From the NCBI GenBank assembly GCA_001303415.1, contig LJTN01000031.1, forward strand, positions 1 through 34,205: 34,205 nt of DNA, given 5' to 3'. A model generated the notes under the pieces. That model ran no database searches. It was given only the letters and a program-made list of their open reading frames with translations, and was not told the origin of the DNA. The DNA is from Myxococcales bacterium SG8_38. Its GTDB lineage: Bacteria > Myxococcota_A > Polyangia > Polyangiales > Houyiibacteriaceae. Both the position numbers and the translations under genes were made by a program. Shown here piece by piece: positions 16,732 to 26,038 of the stretch. Each line of letters begins with the position of its first letter. The first letter of the stretch is position 1.

Positions 16732-17255
16732 TCTAGGATCGTGATGACGCGCCGCGGAGCTAGCTTCGCGGTTCCCTCGAGTCCTACGAGGTTCATGACG
16801 AACACGAACGCCGCGACTTCGGCGCCACATTGCTGAACGAGCTCGTCCGTGGCTTTGGCCGTGCCGCCAGTCGCGATCAAGTCGTCCACGACGACGACGC
16901 GGTCGCCGGGGCCAAGGGCGTCTTGGTGAATCTCGACGGCGTCACGGCCGTATTCCAGATCGTATTCGGCCCGATACGTAGCGGCGGGAAGCTTGCCGAG
17001 CTTGCGCACGGGAACGAACCCCACACCCAGCTTGTCGGCAAGGGCCGCGCCAAACATGAAGCCACGCGACTCGATTCCCACGATGGCCGTCACCGATTCG
17101 CCGTCGAGCCGTTCAGCCATGAGCTCGATGCACGCGCGGAAAGCCTTCACATCCGCGAGCAATGGGGTGATGTCCTTGAAGAGGATGCCTTCCTTCGGAA
17201 AGTCTGGAACGTCCCGGATGCGGCTCCGCAGCAGGCGTAGACGCGCGTCGGTCAT
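16722..17255 (-). CDS. apt: Adenine phosphoribosyltransferase
   Basis: 177 residues from ATG 17255, with GGAGG close upstream; longer in-frame extensions lie inside surE and are rejected. Apt salvages adenine with PRPP to AMP in the cytoplasm. Motifs: PDFPKEGILFKDITPLL near the N-terminus, GIESRGFMFGAALA (60-73), and the PRPP-binding loop VVVVDDLIATGGTA (120-133). Length fits the family. Its ATG overlaps the surE TGA in an ATGA arrangement, so translation of the two is coupled, and both act on nucleotide metabolism. Confidence 0.96.
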   Translation of the reverse strand: MTDARLRLLRSRIRDVPDFPKEGILFKDITPLLADVKAFRACIELMAERLDGESVTAIVGIESRGFMFGAALADKLGVGFVPVRKLGKLPAATYRAEYDLEYGRDAVEIHQDALGPGDRVVVVDDLIATGGTAKATDELVQQCGAEVAAFVFVMNLVGLEGTAKLAPRRVITILDYE

Positions 17256-18016
17256 CCTTCCTCCGTAGGGCCGGCGACGTACGCAGCGATACCGAGGTGA
17301 TCGGGCTGTGTGGCCTCGATGCTCAACGGAGTGACTGAAATGTAGCCCTCGTCGAGGGCTTCTGTATCGGCTCCCTGCACCGGCTCGTTCTTTGCGCCTC
17401 CGGGCCCTCCGATCCACAGATAGTGCCGTCCTCGTGGATCGTCTCGAACCTCGACTTCGTCCGCGTACAGGCGAAATCCGAGACGCGTCGGCCGAACGCC
17501 TTTTGGAGGCACCGGGGGGAAGTTGATGTTGAGCAATACGGCCTGGCCGGTCGGACGCGTCGCTCGAAGCAGCTGCTTGCAGAATCGCTTGGCATACTGC
17601 GCAGCGCCTTCCATGTCCGAGGAAGAGCTGGAGAGCGCGATGGAGGGCACTCCCCGCAGCGCACCCTCGCGCGCTGCGGCGACAGTGCCTGAATAGTGCA
17701 CGTCGTTGCCCAGGTTCGGCCCGTGATTGATTCCAGACACGACCAAGTCGGGTGTCCTCGGCAGGAGATCCTTCAAGAAGAAGGCCACGTACACGCAGTC
17801 CGCAGGGGTACCGTCTACCGCCCAGACGCGCGGCTCGGCCTCGCGAAATCGAAGCGGATGGTGGAGCGTGATCGAGTGGCTCTTTGCGCTCTGCTCGGTC
17901 TGCGGCGCGACGGTGTACACGTCGGCGAAGGTGGCAAGCGCCTCGCGCAGCGCGATGTTTCCTGGCGCGTCGACCCCATCGTCGTTGGAAACCAAGATGA
18001 GTGGTCGGTCCGACAT
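17252..18016 (-). CDS. surE: 5'/3'-nucleotidase SurE
   Basis: 254 residues from ATG 18016. The frame is open upstream but runs into tRNA-Pro, and the N-terminus MSDRPLILVSNDDG is the standard SurE start. The metal-binding pair D12-D13 lies in SNDDGVDAPG. Further motifs are the conserved SHSITLHHPLR, the substrate-loop region VDGTPADCVY and SGINHGPNLGNDVHYSGTV. SurE is a divalent-metal nucleoside monophosphatase, linked to stress survival. Here it is followed by apt with a 4-base overlap and preceded on the same strand by tRNA-Pro. Confidence 0.96.
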   Translation of the reverse strand: MSDRPLILVSNDDGVDAPGNIALREALATFADVYTVAPQTEQSAKSHSITLHHPLRFREAEPRVWAVDGTPADCVYVAFFLKDLLPRTPDLVVSGINHGPNLGNDVHYSGTVAAAREGALRGVPSIALSSSSSDMEGAAQYAKRFCKQLLRATRPTGQAVLLNINFPPVPPKGVRPTRLGFRLYADEVEVRDDPRGRHYLWIGGPGGAKNEPVQGADTEALDEGYISVTPLSIEATQPDHLGIAAYVAGPTEEG

Positions 18017-18070
18017 GCGCTCAAGGGCTATCGCGGATGAATGAAGGGGGCAACGGGATTGAGGGAGGAG

Positions 18071-18092
18071 CCGGTGGGCTTTCGCCCGCCGG
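18071..18092 (-). terminator. GC-rich hairpin downstream of tRNA-Pro
   Basis: On the transcribed strand CCGGCGGGC and GCCCACCGG form a 9-position stem with one C/A mismatch around a GAAA loop, 9 bases after the tRNA CCA end. It is probably a 3' processing or termination hairpin, though no U-run follows. It also lies in the leader of surE. Confidence 0.45.
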
Positions 18093-18100
18093 TCCGTCCA

Positions 18101-18177
<77 letters not shown>

Positions 18178-18201
18178 ATGCCCTTTTTGCGAGGGCACGC
18201 G

Positions 18202-18229
18202 ACTTTAGCCCACGAGGCCCCGGAGGCAA
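18202..18229 (-). promoter_or_regulatory. Candidate promoter for tRNA-Pro
   Basis: On the - strand TTGCCT (18229-18224) and TAAAGT (18207-18202) are separated by 16 bases. The tRNA starts 24 bases further on. Between them lies a small hairpin, TGCCCT/AGGGCA (18197-18179), that could be a 5' processing element or a terminator for the merR transcript. Confidence 0.3.
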
Positions 18230-18249
18230 ACCAAAAGCTGCGCGGCAGC

Positions 18250-18705
18250 TCAGACCTCGGAACCCGGGCTCACCGTTACCGGAACCACTTTGTGCACCGT
18301 GATCTGGACCTGGGGAGCCTCCAAAGGCGCCCGCGCGTCATCGCTCAACTGCTGAAGGAGATCGGCAAGTTGCTCGCGAAGGCCGAGGAGCTCGGCCCGC
18401 AACGCCACCTCGCGCGCGGCGCGCGGCTCGGGAGGGCTGCTTCGCTGATGCCGCCCGAGGTCGCGGATCCGCTTGCGGGCGCCCGGGATCGTGTACCCCT
18501 CGTCATGGAGGAGTTGCCGAATCAGCATCGCCAGCTCGACGTCTTTGCGGCTGTACTGGCGGTGAGCGCCGCGGGTCTTTTTCGGACGCAACGCAGGAAA
18601 CTCGGTTTCCCAGTAGCGGAGCGCGTGGGGTTTCACCCCGACGATGTCCGCGACCTCGCCAATCTTGAAGAAGAGCTTGTCAGGCAGTTGGGTGCGCCGT
18701 GTCAT
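18250..18705 (-). CDS. MerR-family transcriptional regulator
   Basis: 151 residues. The N-terminal winged helix-turn-helix (about 13-85) shows [20 protein letters not shown] and the MerR-type ARKRI region. The C-terminus (about 95-135, [20 protein letters not shown]) is a coiled coil for dimerisation. No effector-binding cysteines are present, so it is not a metal sensor of the classic type. It starts 9 bases after the ihfA stop, an association seen in many Proteobacteria and deltaproteobacteria. The inducing signal and targets are unknown. Confidence 0.93.
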   Translation of the reverse strand: MTRRTQLPDKLFFKIGEVADIVGVKPHALRYWETEFPALRPKKTRGAHRQYSRKDVELAMLIRQLLHDEGYTIPGARKRIRDLGRHQRSSPPEPRAAREVALRAELLGLREQLADLLQQLSDDARAPLEAPQVQITVHKVVPVTVSPGSEV

Positions 18706-18714
18706 GGGATAATC

Positions 18715-19035
18715 TCAGAGGTCCGGGTCCGACCCGTCGCCGTCTTCTTGGGAGCGGTGTGGGTTGAGGACGGTTTTGAGCACTTGGCTGGGCTTGAACG
18801 TCAGCACGCGGCGCGCGCTGATGGGAATGGGGGCGCCTGTTTGCGGATTGCGACCGACCCGCTCCTTTTTGGCGCGCACGACGAAGTTACCAAACCCGGA
18901 GATCTTGATTTTCTCCCCCTCGGCAAGAACGTCTTTCATCGTATCGAAGACCGCCTCGACGACCTCTGCGGCCTCTTTCTTGGAGAAGCCTCCAACCTTC
19001 TCGTAGACGGCATCGATGATTTCGGCTTTGGTCAT
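18715..19035 (-). CDS. ihfA: Integration host factor alpha-type DNA-bending protein (HU/IHF family)
   Basis: 106 residues from ATG 19035, with GGAGGATC upstream; an open extension to 19116 lacks family similarity. Motifs are [20 protein letters not shown], the dimer core [20 protein letters not shown], and the DNA-intercalating arm with [11 protein letters not shown] followed by [13 protein letters not shown]. The last 12 residues are an acidic tail ([11 protein letters not shown]). Assigned as IhfA because it follows pheT, as in E. coli; HU cannot be excluded by sequence alone. It is separated from pheT by 121 bases, so it may also have its own promoter. Confidence 0.93.
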   Translation of the reverse strand: MTKAEIIDAVYEKVGGFSKKEAAEVVEAVFDTMKDVLAEGEKIKISGFGNFVVRAKKERVGRNPQTGAPIPISARRVLTFKPSQVLKTVLNPHRSQEDGDGSDPDL

Positions 19036-19156
19036 TCGGTTTGATCCTCCAACGGCCAGTAGTGGGAGCCAACCACAAATCGGGTTGAATCTCAAGGGTT
19101 TGGCACCCTGCCGCAAGCAGAAAAAGCGGGCTTGCTCACAGATGGGGAGATAACCA

Positions 19157-21637
19157 CTACCGAATGGTGGCTTCGAAGCGATCGCGCGCGACCTTGGCCA
19201 GCGAGCCGTGGACCTTATCCACTTGCTTGTCGGTCAGAGTTCCTGAGGTATCACGATATGTCACCCGGAACGCGAGGCTGCGATGGCCTTCCGGGATTTG
19301 ATCGCCCCGGTACAGATCGAAGAGGCGCACCGACTCGGCCAACCCGTTCGAGGCCGCCTGAAGGGCATCGGCGATCTCGCCCGCGGTGAACGCATCGCGG
19401 ACCAACATGGCGATGTCGCGAGTCACTGCGGGGAACTTCGGTAGGTCGCGCGCTTGCGGCGGTCCGAGCTTCTCGGATAGGGCGTGAAGGGCCGGCACGT
19501 CGAGCTCCGCGTAGATCACGCGACCGATGAGCTCGAGGTCGTCGGAAACCTCGGGATGAATCTCCCCGACGAAGCCAACTCCCTCCGAGGCGAGCGTCAC
19601 CACGCCCGAGCGTTTCGGGTGCATGAAGCTCGGAAGGTCACCCGAAACGAGCTCCGGCTTTCGCCCGAACACACGATCGATGATCGCCTCGATGACGCCC
19701 TTGCCGTCGTACAGATCGAACGCTTGCTCGGCGCCGATCCAGCCGGGGCGGTGCCCCGCCAAGTTGATGGCGAGGACGGTCTGCTCGTGGGGAAGGACGT
19801 CTCCGGTCGGCTGGAAGGTCCGCGCGATTTCGAAGAGCCTCACCTCCGTGGCCCCATGCCGCTGGGCACGCGAGGCTGCGCCGGTGAGCCCCGGGAGCAG
19901 CGAAGTCCGCATCACGGCGCGCTCCTCTGAAAGCGGGTTGGCAAGCATGACGGCGTCGGCTCCGACCCGCGCCCTGCGGAGGTCTTCCACCGACAAAAAC
20001 CCGTAATTGATCGCTTCGTAGAGACCACAGGCCACCGCAGCGTCGCGCAGCTCGTCGACGAGCTTCAAGAGCCCCGGTGTGCCGGCTTCCGAGACGTGCG
20101 CCCGGGGCATCGCGGTGGGGATCTGATCGTAGCCCCGCACACGGGCGACCTCTTCGATCAGATCCACCTCACGCGTCAGGTCGGGACGCCAGCTCGGAGT
20201 CTGCGCCTCGATCGTCTCCCCATCGTGCTCGACGATCCGGCAGCCGAGGGATTCGAGAATGCGCATGCTCTCTTCCTTCGATACCGGTGTCCCGAGCAAG
20301 CGTGCTGCGCGCTCGGGCCGAAGCCGAATCGACGCGGGCCGATGAGCCCTGGCGACGCAATCGATCGCGTCCGCTGCGACAGCGCCCCCGCCGAGCTCGG
20401 CAATCAGAGACGCGGCACTTGCGAGGACCTGTGGGATTGCCTCCGGGTCCACGCCACGCTCGAAGCGATGGCTCGAATCGGTGTGCAAGCCCAGCCGTCG
20501 GGAGGTTCGGCGGATCGATCGCGGATCGAAGTACGCGCACTCGATCAAGACGTGCTTGGTGTCGTCTCTTATCTCGCTGAAGAGCCCACCCATGACGCCG
20601 GCGACCGCCACGGGGCCCTCCCCGTCGCAGATCAGCAAGTCGTCCGAGGTGAACGTCCGCTCGATGCCGTCGAGCGTGGCCGTCTTTTCTCCTTCGTCGG
20701 CGAGCCGGACGACCACCTTCGATCCGCGAAGTCGATCGAGGTCGAAGCCGTGAATGGGGTGCCCCCACTCTAGGAGGATCAGATTGGTGGCATCGACCAC
20801 GTTGGAGAGTGCACGGAGGCCCAGATTGTGCAGTCGGTAGCGAAGCCAGAACGGCGATGGACCGACTTCGACGCCCGATACCAATGCCGCACCGTACCGC
20901 GGACACCGATCGCCATCGACGATCTCCACCGAAATCGCGGGCAGCTTCGGGGAGTCGACCATGTCGCTCTCGCTATCCCAGAGGGGAGCCAGGCGCGTCG
21001 TCGGCTGGCCGGGGCGGAAGGCGCCTTCCGGCAGGAAGGCGCGGCGGGGACCGGCAGCCTTGCGAGGCGAATAAGGCATTCCGAAAAGGACGCCGATCTC
21101 GCGGGCAATCCCGACGTGCCCGAGGCAATCGGGGCGATTCGGGGTGAGGCTGATGTCGAGGATGACATCCCGCAGGTCGAGCGCGTCGGCCGCGTTCGTT
21201 CCTGGCAGAGCGCGATGATCCTCGTCGAGAACGAAGATGCCTTCGCCATCGGCACCGATACCGAGCTCTTCTTCGCTGCAGATCATCCCGCTCGATTCGA
21301 CGCCTCCCACCTTGCGTGGCGCGATCTGCATGCCGCCCGGCAAGACAGCGCCCGACCTCGCAAACAGAACCCTGCCCCCCGGGTCTGGCACGTTGGAGGC
21401 GCCGCACACGACGTCGTGCTCGTTCTCTCCATCGAACACGCGCACCAGCGTGAGGTCGTCGCGCTTCGGATGCGGCTTCTTGGCGCGGATCTCCGCGATG
21501 ACGACTCCGGACAGGTCGTGTCCCTTGCGCTCCATCGCCTCGACCTCGAGACCCGCCAACGAAATGCGTCGTGCCACCTCGGCGACATCCGCGTCCACGG
21601 GGCAGAGCTCTTGCAACCATCGGAATGAAGCCAACAT
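19157..21637 (-). CDS. pheT: Phenylalanine-tRNA ligase beta subunit
   Basis: 826 residues from ATG 21637, 8 bases after the pheS stop. The open frame extends into pheS but the family start is [18 protein letters not shown]. Domains in order: N-terminal region; tRNA-binding OB-fold (about 40-150, [18 protein letters not shown] and CGASNV); B3/B4 editing region ([19 protein letters not shown]); B5; class-II-like core; and a C-terminal FDX-ACB anticodon-binding domain ([20 protein letters not shown] to the end). With PheS it forms the alpha2-beta2 enzyme that charges tRNA-Phe. Confidence 0.97.
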   Translation of the reverse strand: MLASFRWLQELCPVDADVAEVARRISLAGLEVEAMERKGHDLSGVVIAEIRAKKPHPKRDDLTLVRVFDGENEHDVVCGASNVPDPGGRVLFARSGAVLPGGMQIAPRKVGGVESSGMICSEEELGIGADGEGIFVLDEDHRALPGTNAADALDLRDVILDISLTPNRPDCLGHVGIAREIGVLFGMPYSPRKAAGPRRAFLPEGAFRPGQPTTRLAPLWDSESDMVDSPKLPAISVEIVDGDRCPRYGAALVSGVEVGPSPFWLRYRLHNLGLRALSNVVDATNLILLEWGHPIHGFDLDRLRGSKVVVRLADEGEKTATLDGIERTFTSDDLLICDGEGPVAVAGVMGGLFSEIRDDTKHVLIECAYFDPRSIRRTSRRLGLHTDSSHRFERGVDPEAIPQVLASAASLIAELGGGAVAADAIDCVARAHRPASIRLRPERAARLLGTPVSKEESMRILESLGCRIVEHDGETIEAQTPSWRPDLTREVDLIEEVARVRGYDQIPTAMPRAHVSEAGTPGLLKLVDELRDAAVACGLYEAINYGFLSVEDLRRARVGADAVMLANPLSEERAVMRTSLLPGLTGAASRAQRHGATEVRLFEIARTFQPTGDVLPHEQTVLAINLAGHRPGWIGAEQAFDLYDGKGVIEAIIDRVFGRKPELVSGDLPSFMHPKRSGVVTLASEGVGFVGEIHPEVSDDLELIGRVIYAELDVPALHALSEKLGPPQARDLPKFPAVTRDIAMLVRDAFTAGEIADALQAASNGLAESVRLFDLYRGDQIPEGHRSLAFRVTYRDTSGTLTDKQVDKVHGSLAKVARDRFEATIR

Positions 21638-21645
21638 CGCCGTTC

Positions 21646-22734
21646 CTAGAACTGGGACAAGAACCGTACGTCGTTCTCGTAGAGAAGCTTGATGTTCGGA
21701 ATCCCGTACTTGAGCATCGCGATGCGATCGAGACCCATGCCAAACGCGAAACCGGTATACTTCTCGGGGTCGTACCCGACGTTCTCGAAGACGACCGGGT
21801 GGATCATCCCGCAGCCCAGAATCTCCATCCACCCCGTGCCCTTGCACACGCGGCACGCAGCCGTCCGCGCACGGTCTTGTTCCCAAGCGCGGCAAAAGAC
21901 GCAGCTCATGTCGACTTCGCCGCCCGGCTCGACGAAGGGGAAGTAGCTCGCGCGAAACCGAAGAGCGACGTGCTCGTCGAAGAGCCGCCGGAGGAACAAC
22001 GTGAGCACGCCTTTGAGCTCTGCGAAGGATACGTCTTGGTCCACCAGAAACCCTTCGAGCTGAAAGAACATCGGCGAATGCGTGGCATCATCGTCGCGGC
22101 GGTACACCGCGCCCGGAGACACGATGGCGAGAGGCGGTTTTCGCTTCATCATCTCGCGGATCTGGATGGTCGATGTCTGGGTGCGCAGCAGGACCGTGGG
22201 CGCGTCCGAGGGTCGATCGCCATCGACGAAGAATGTGTCGTGCTCGTCGGTTGCCGGGTGATCCGGCGGAAAACCCAACTTGTCGAAGCAGTTCTCGTAG
22301 AGCTCGACCTCCGGACCGTCGGCGACGTCGAAGCCCATCGAGACGAAGATGTCGAGCACGTCGTTGCGGATGCGCGTGATCGGATGCAGCCGCCCTGGCA
22401 TCTGCCAGCGGCCGGGGAGCGTCAGGTCGAGGTGGGGGCCGGTGAGCTCTGCGTCGCGAGCGCTGCGATGGATTCGGTCTAGTGTCTCGTCGAAGGCTTG
22501 CTGGATGCCTTGCTTGAGCGCATTGGCGGCCTGGCCGAGCTCGCGCCGCCGATTGCCCGGCAGCTTCGGCATGAGCTTGAGCAGCGCCGTCAGCTCTCCT
22601 TGAGGACCGACGTAACGGGCATTGATGAGCCGAAGCTGGGGCTCGTCCTCTGCAGCGCGAAGCGCTTGCTCGAACGTCGCCCGGATCTGCGCGAGACCGT
22701 CTTCAAACGTTCGAACCGCATCTGGCTCTGCCAT
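21646..22734 (-). CDS. pheS: Phenylalanine-tRNA ligase alpha subunit, with a four-cysteine insertion
   Basis: 362 residues from ATG 22734 (a TTG at 22755 would overlap the rplT stop). An N-terminal coiled coil (about 5-95) is followed by the class II catalytic core: HPITRIRNDVLDIFVSMGF, LLRTQTSTIQIREM, and motif 3 in FAFGMGLDRIAMLKYGI. Between FVEPGGEVDMS and MEILGCGMIHP it holds C278-x2-C281-x12-C294-x2-C297, a zinc-ribbon-like insertion not found in E. coli PheS but present in some other bacterial PheS proteins. It is co-transcribed with pheT. Confidence 0.97.
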   Translation of the reverse strand: MAEPDAVRTFEDGLAQIRATFEQALRAAEDEPQLRLINARYVGPQGELTALLKLMPKLPGNRRRELGQAANALKQGIQQAFDETLDRIHRSARDAELTGPHLDLTLPGRWQMPGRLHPITRIRNDVLDIFVSMGFDVADGPEVELYENCFDKLGFPPDHPATDEHDTFFVDGDRPSDAPTVLLRTQTSTIQIREMMKRKPPLAIVSPGAVYRRDDDATHSPMFFQLEGFLVDQDVSFAELKGVLTLFLRRLFDEHVALRFRASYFPFVEPGGEVDMSCVFCRAWEQDRARTAACRVCKGTGWMEILGCGMIHPVVFENVGYDPEKYTGFAFGMGLDRIAMLKYGIPNIKLLYENDVRFLSQF

Positions 22735-22751
22735 CGCGCGTCCCAAACGTT

Positions 22752-23096
22752 TCAATCGATGGCGTCGACGACTGCTTTGAAACCACTCGGGTCAGCCACA
22801 GCGATCTCGGCTAGCACCTTTCGGTCGAGGGCTATGTTCGAACGCTTGAGACCGGCAATCAGCTGGCTATAGTTCAAGCCATTGTTGCGAGCAGCCGCGT
22901 TGATCCGCGCGATCCACAGGCGACGGAACTCGCGCTTCTTGGTTCGGCGATGCCGGTAGGCATCTTCCCACGCATTGTGAACCTGCTCGATCGCGACGTG
23001 GAAGGCCTTACGGCGTGCGCCGTAGTACCCTTTGGCGTGCTTGAGCACTCGGTTGCGGCGGCGGCGGGCTTTGAACCCTCGTTTGACTCTAGGCAT
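22752..23096 (-). CDS. rplT: 50S ribosomal protein L20
   Basis: 114 residues from ATG 23096, which has GGAGG upstream. The highly basic N-terminus [20 protein letters not shown] and the following [30 protein letters not shown] and [12 protein letters not shown] motifs are standard for L20. L20 is needed for early 50S assembly and, in E. coli, represses rpmI-rplT translation. It lies 19 bases after rpmI and 17 bases before the pheS start. Confidence 0.98.
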   Translation of the reverse strand: MPRVKRGFKARRRRNRVLKHAKGYYGARRKAFHVAIEQVHNAWEDAYRHRRTKKREFRRLWIARINAAARNNGLNYSQLIAGLKRSNIALDRKVLAEIAVADPSGFKAVVDAID

Positions 23097-23115
23097 GGCG
23101 TTTTCCTCCGAAGTC

Positions 23116-23316
23116 TCAGAGCTCGTAAGGAAGCAAACGCCGAATGCGCGCATCGTCTGCCGGATTGACCATGGAGTTCTTCTTGAGCTTCCGTAGCCGA
23201 TTGGCGGACTTGCCGCGCATCAAGTGCTGCTTGCCAGCCGTGGAACGGCGGATGCGGCCCCCTCCGGTGAGCTTGAACCGCTTCTTGGCAGCACGTTTTG
23301 TCTTCATTTTAGGCAT
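23116..23316 (-). CDS. rpmI: 50S ribosomal protein L35
   Basis: 66 residues from ATG 23316. The typical L35 sequence includes [35 protein letters not shown] and [11 protein letters not shown]. An open extension to 23460 is GC-rich leader and not part of the protein. It is preceded by a 168-base gap after infC that contains a clear hairpin. Confidence 0.97.
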   Translation of the reverse strand: MPKMKTKRAAKKRFKLTGGGRIRRSTAGKQHLMRGKSANRLRKLKKNSMVNPADDARIRRLLPYEL

Positions 23317-23451
23317 TTGACAGTCCTCGCTTGGAGCTCCCAGGCCAGCGGCGCCCGCGGCCAGGAAGCGGAGAGCCAGCTGTTTAGCGCGTGAAGGATG
23401 GGAGTCAAGCGCTGGAAATTCGGGGCTCCCGGGCCCGCGCCTCCATGCCTG

Positions 23452-23471
23452 GGTCTCCATCGCCGGAGACC
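23452..23471 (-). promoter_or_regulatory. Hairpin in the infC-rpmI gap, candidate L20-type operator
   Basis: On the transcribed strand GGTCTCC (23471-23465) and GGAGACC (23458-23452) form a perfect 7-bp stem with loop GGCGAT, starting 13 bases after the infC stop. No U-run follows. In E. coli the infC-rpmI region holds the L20 binding structure that represses rpmI-rplT translation; the same position here makes this a candidate, but L20 binding is inference. Confidence 0.45.
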
Positions 23472-23484
23472 TAAACCCCCCGGA

Positions 23485-24054
23485 TCAGCCCTGCCTCGTT
23501 TGCTGGACCTTGACCCTGGGGGCCAGGATGGCCGTCATGGTCCGTCCTTCCAGCCGCGCGGACGTCTCGACGGCGCCGATGTCCTCGACCGCTTCGACGA
23601 TGGCGTCGATTTGGCGTTGCGCCGTTTCCGGGTGCGTGATCTCCCGGCCTCGGAAGCGAACGGTAATCTTCACCTTGTTCCCGTCCTCCAGGAACCGACG
23701 CACGTGCTTGGTCTTGAACTCCAGATCGTGCTCGTCGGTCTTCGGGCGAAGCTTGATCTCTTTGAGCGCGATCTGGGTCTGGCGCTTTCGCGCCTCGGCC
23801 TGCTTCTTCTTCTCTTCGTACTTGAAGCGGCCGAAGTCCATGATCTTGCAGACCGGAGGGCTCGCCTTCGGGTTCACTTCGACGAGGTCGAGGTCGAGGC
23901 TCCGGGCCATCTGACGTGCCTCGTCGGTGTTCATCACGCCCAGCATCTTGCCGTCGGCGCCGATGACGCGAATTTCCGGTACTCGAATGCGATCGTTGAC
24001 CCTCGGTCCGAAATTCCGGGGACGATCGCGCGGTCCAATGCGCGGTTTAGCGAT
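23485..24054 (-). CDS. infC: Translation initiation factor IF-3, probable AUC start
   Basis: 189 residues if started at ATC 24054-24052. The IF-3 fold is clear: FGPRVNDRIRVPEIRVIG, LVEVNPKASPPVCKIMDFGR, EIKLRPKTDEHDLEFK and KVKITVRFRGREI. The only in-frame ATG (23946) would remove the first 36 residues, including the conserved RVNDRIR and IRVIG segments. Upstream of it there is no in-frame GTG or TTG. The codon ATC has AGGAG exactly 6 bases upstream. Non-AUG starts are the rule for infC, where they allow IF-3 to autoregulate its own initiation (AUU in E. coli; AUC is reported for Myxococcus IF-3, as I recall). The start overlaps the thrS stop by 8 bases. Confidence 0.93.
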   Translation of the reverse strand: MAKPRIGPRDRPRNFGPRVNDRIRVPEIRVIGADGKMLGVMNTDEARQMARSLDLDLVEVNPKASPPVCKIMDFGRFKYEEKKKQAEARKRQTQIALKEIKLRPKTDEHDLEFKTKHVRRFLEDGNKVKITVRFRGREITHPETAQRQIDAIVEAVEDIGAVETSARLEGRTMTAILAPRVKVQQTRQG

Positions 24055-26038
24055 GACTATCTCCTATGGTTGAATCCGTTGCGGAAGGCGGTTGGTTCTC
24101 CCGGGCGAGGCGATCGATGACCTCGGGCAACGAAATGAAGCCGAGGTCCTTGTTCTCGTCTCGCGAACGGAGGGCCAAGCCCTGCCCTTCCACTTCTTGT
24201 TGGCCGATGACGCCCAGATACGGAATCCGCATGAGGCGTGCTTGGCGAATTTTGGCGCCCAGCTTGTCGCTGCTGAGATCGGCGGTCACTCGAAAGCCCT
24301 TGTCCTGGAGCTGTTTCTGCACGCTCTGCGCATAGTCGTTGAACTTCTCGCTCACCGTCAACAAGGCGATCTGCTCGGGGGCCAACCATACCGGAAACGC
24401 GCCCCCTAGGTGCTCGGTCAAAACCGCGAAAAAACGCTCGATGGAACCGAGGATAGCACGGTGCAACAGGACCGGACGATGCGTGGTGTTGTCCTCGCCC
24501 ACGTAGGTCAGGTCGAACCGCTCCGGCAAGTTGAAGTCCGCTTGGATCGTACCCAGCTGCCACGGGCGCCCGATCGCGTCCTTCAGATGGAACTCTATCT
24601 TGGGTCCGTAGAAAGCACCCTCGCCTGCGGCAAGGTCGTAGGGCAGCCCCTTGGACCTGACGGCTTCGACGAGCGCTTTTTCCGCCTGGTCCCAGATGTG
24701 ATCGGCGCCCAGTCGGTGCTCCGGCCGGGTTGCAATCACGATACGCACGTCGGTGAATCCGAAATCGCGGTACGCATCGTGGACGAGGTCGAGGAAGCTC
24801 TTGATCTCGTCTTGCACCTGGTCGAGCGTGCAAAAGATGTGCGCGTCGTCCTGCGCGAAGGTGCGAACCCGAGTCAGGCCTTGCACGACGCCGCTCCGTT
24901 CGAAGCGATGGAGCCTACCAAAATCGGCCATGCGCATGGGCAGCTCGCGATAGCTCCGCTTGGCCATCGCGTAGATCAGGCAGTGGCTCGGGCAGTTCAT
25001 CGGCTTCACGCCGAACCGAAGCGACTCCTCGAACGCATCCGCCCATTGCTCGGCGGTTTGCGGCAGCTCCTTCTCGATTCTCTCTTGAAGATTCTCCAGG
25101 TTCTCCGAGGTAACGGCCATGTACATGTTTTCGCCGTACGATGGCAGGTGCCCGGACGTATGAAAGAGCTCGTTGTCGAAGATCTGTGGCGTGATTACCT
25201 CGTCATACCCATACCGAGCATAAAGCGACCGCACGTAGTCTTCGAGCAACTTGTAAATCGTTGCGCCTCGCGGCAAGAAGAACGGCGAAGCGGGCGCGTG
25301 CGGATGGAAGGCGAAGAGCTTCAGCTCCTTGCCGAGCTTCCGATGGTCGCGCTGCTTTGCTTCCTCGAGCTGCTTGAGGTGTGCACGCAAGGCCTTGGGT
25401 GATGCGAACGCCGTTCCGTAGATGCGCTGCAGCATCGGATTGCGCTCGTCGCCGCGCCAATAGGCCCCTGCAACGCTGGTTAGCTTGAAAGCCTTCAAGA
25501 AACCGGTCGATGGAACGTGCGGACCCTCGCATAGGTCGACCCACTCCCCGTGCCGGTAGAGAGAGATGGGGTCCTCCAGGCGCTCGAGGTGCTCGAGCTT
25601 GAAGCCCTCGTCGAGCGACTTCAGGAGCTCGCGCGCCTGCTTGCGGCTCACTACCTCGCGTCGGAACGGCCGGTCGGCCTCGATGATCTCGGCCATCTTC
25701 TCCTCGATGGCGCGAAGGTCGTCTTCGGAGAAGGTGCCATCGGGACGGTCATAGTCGTAGTAGAAGCCATCTGCGGTGGCGGGGCCGAAGGCGACCTTGG
25801 TACCCGGAAACAACCGTTGCACGGCATCGGCCATGACGTGTGCGCTCGAGTGCCGGATGATGGGCAACGCGTCTTCGTCTTGAGCCCGGATCGGCGTCAC
25901 GTCAGAGGCCCCCTTCGGGATCGGCGTGTGCAAATCGTACACCTTCCCATCGACACGGGCGCCCACCGTATCGCTGCTCAGCACGCCCTGCTCCTCGAGC
26001 ACGTCGCGCGCCGTCCTAGCTGTCGCATCACGCGTCAT
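24047..26038 (-). CDS. thrS: Threonine-tRNA ligase
   Basis: 663 residues from ATG 26038. A stop (TGA) lies one codon upstream, so the start cannot move out. Domains: a TGS domain (about 1-60) that lacks its usual first beta-strands and starts at TARDVLEEQGV; an editing domain with HSSAHVMADAV and the CEGPHVPSTG motif; the class II core with MNCPSHC and QDDAHIFC, and LLHRAILGSIERF in motif 3 (these supply the Cys/His/His zinc site); and a C-terminal anticodon-binding domain from VWLAPEQIALLTVSEK. It charges tRNA-Thr and corrects misacylated serine. First gene of the operon; 230 bases separate it from the divergent antiporter. Confidence 0.97.
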   Translation of the reverse strand: MTRDATARTARDVLEEQGVLSSDTVGARVDGKVYDLHTPIPKGASDVTPIRAQDEDALPIIRHSSAHVMADAVQRLFPGTKVAFGPATADGFYYDYDRPDGTFSEDDLRAIEEKMAEIIEADRPFRREVVSRKQARELLKSLDEGFKLEHLERLEDPISLYRHGEWVDLCEGPHVPSTGFLKAFKLTSVAGAYWRGDERNPMLQRIYGTAFASPKALRAHLKQLEEAKQRDHRKLGKELKLFAFHPHAPASPFFLPRGATIYKLLEDYVRSLYARYGYDEVITPQIFDNELFHTSGHLPSYGENMYMAVTSENLENLQERIEKELPQTAEQWADAFEESLRFGVKPMNCPSHCLIYAMAKRSYRELPMRMADFGRLHRFERSGVVQGLTRVRTFAQDDAHIFCTLDQVQDEIKSFLDLVHDAYRDFGFTDVRIVIATRPEHRLGADHIWDQAEKALVEAVRSKGLPYDLAAGEGAFYGPKIEFHLKDAIGRPWQLGTIQADFNLPERFDLTYVGEDNTTHRPVLLHRAILGSIERFFAVLTEHLGGAFPVWLAPEQIALLTVSEKFNDYAQSVQKQLQDKGFRVTADLSSDKLGAKIRQARLMRIPYLGVIGQQEVEGQGLALRSRDENKDLGFISLPEVIDRLARENQPPSATDSTIGDSHR
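24061..24065 (-). promoter_or_regulatory. Ribosome binding site that places the infC start
   Basis: AGGAG on the - strand, inside the thrS 3' end, 6 bases before ATC 24054. The next base after AGGAG starts ATA, which is too close to be initiated. This site is the main reason for choosing AUC as the infC start. Confidence 0.7.

Noticed and set aside
21016-21029. Perfect 14-bp palindrome GGAAGGCGCCTTCC
   Set aside because: It lies in pheT coding sequence for PEGAF and is readily explained by codon choice in a GC-rich gene.
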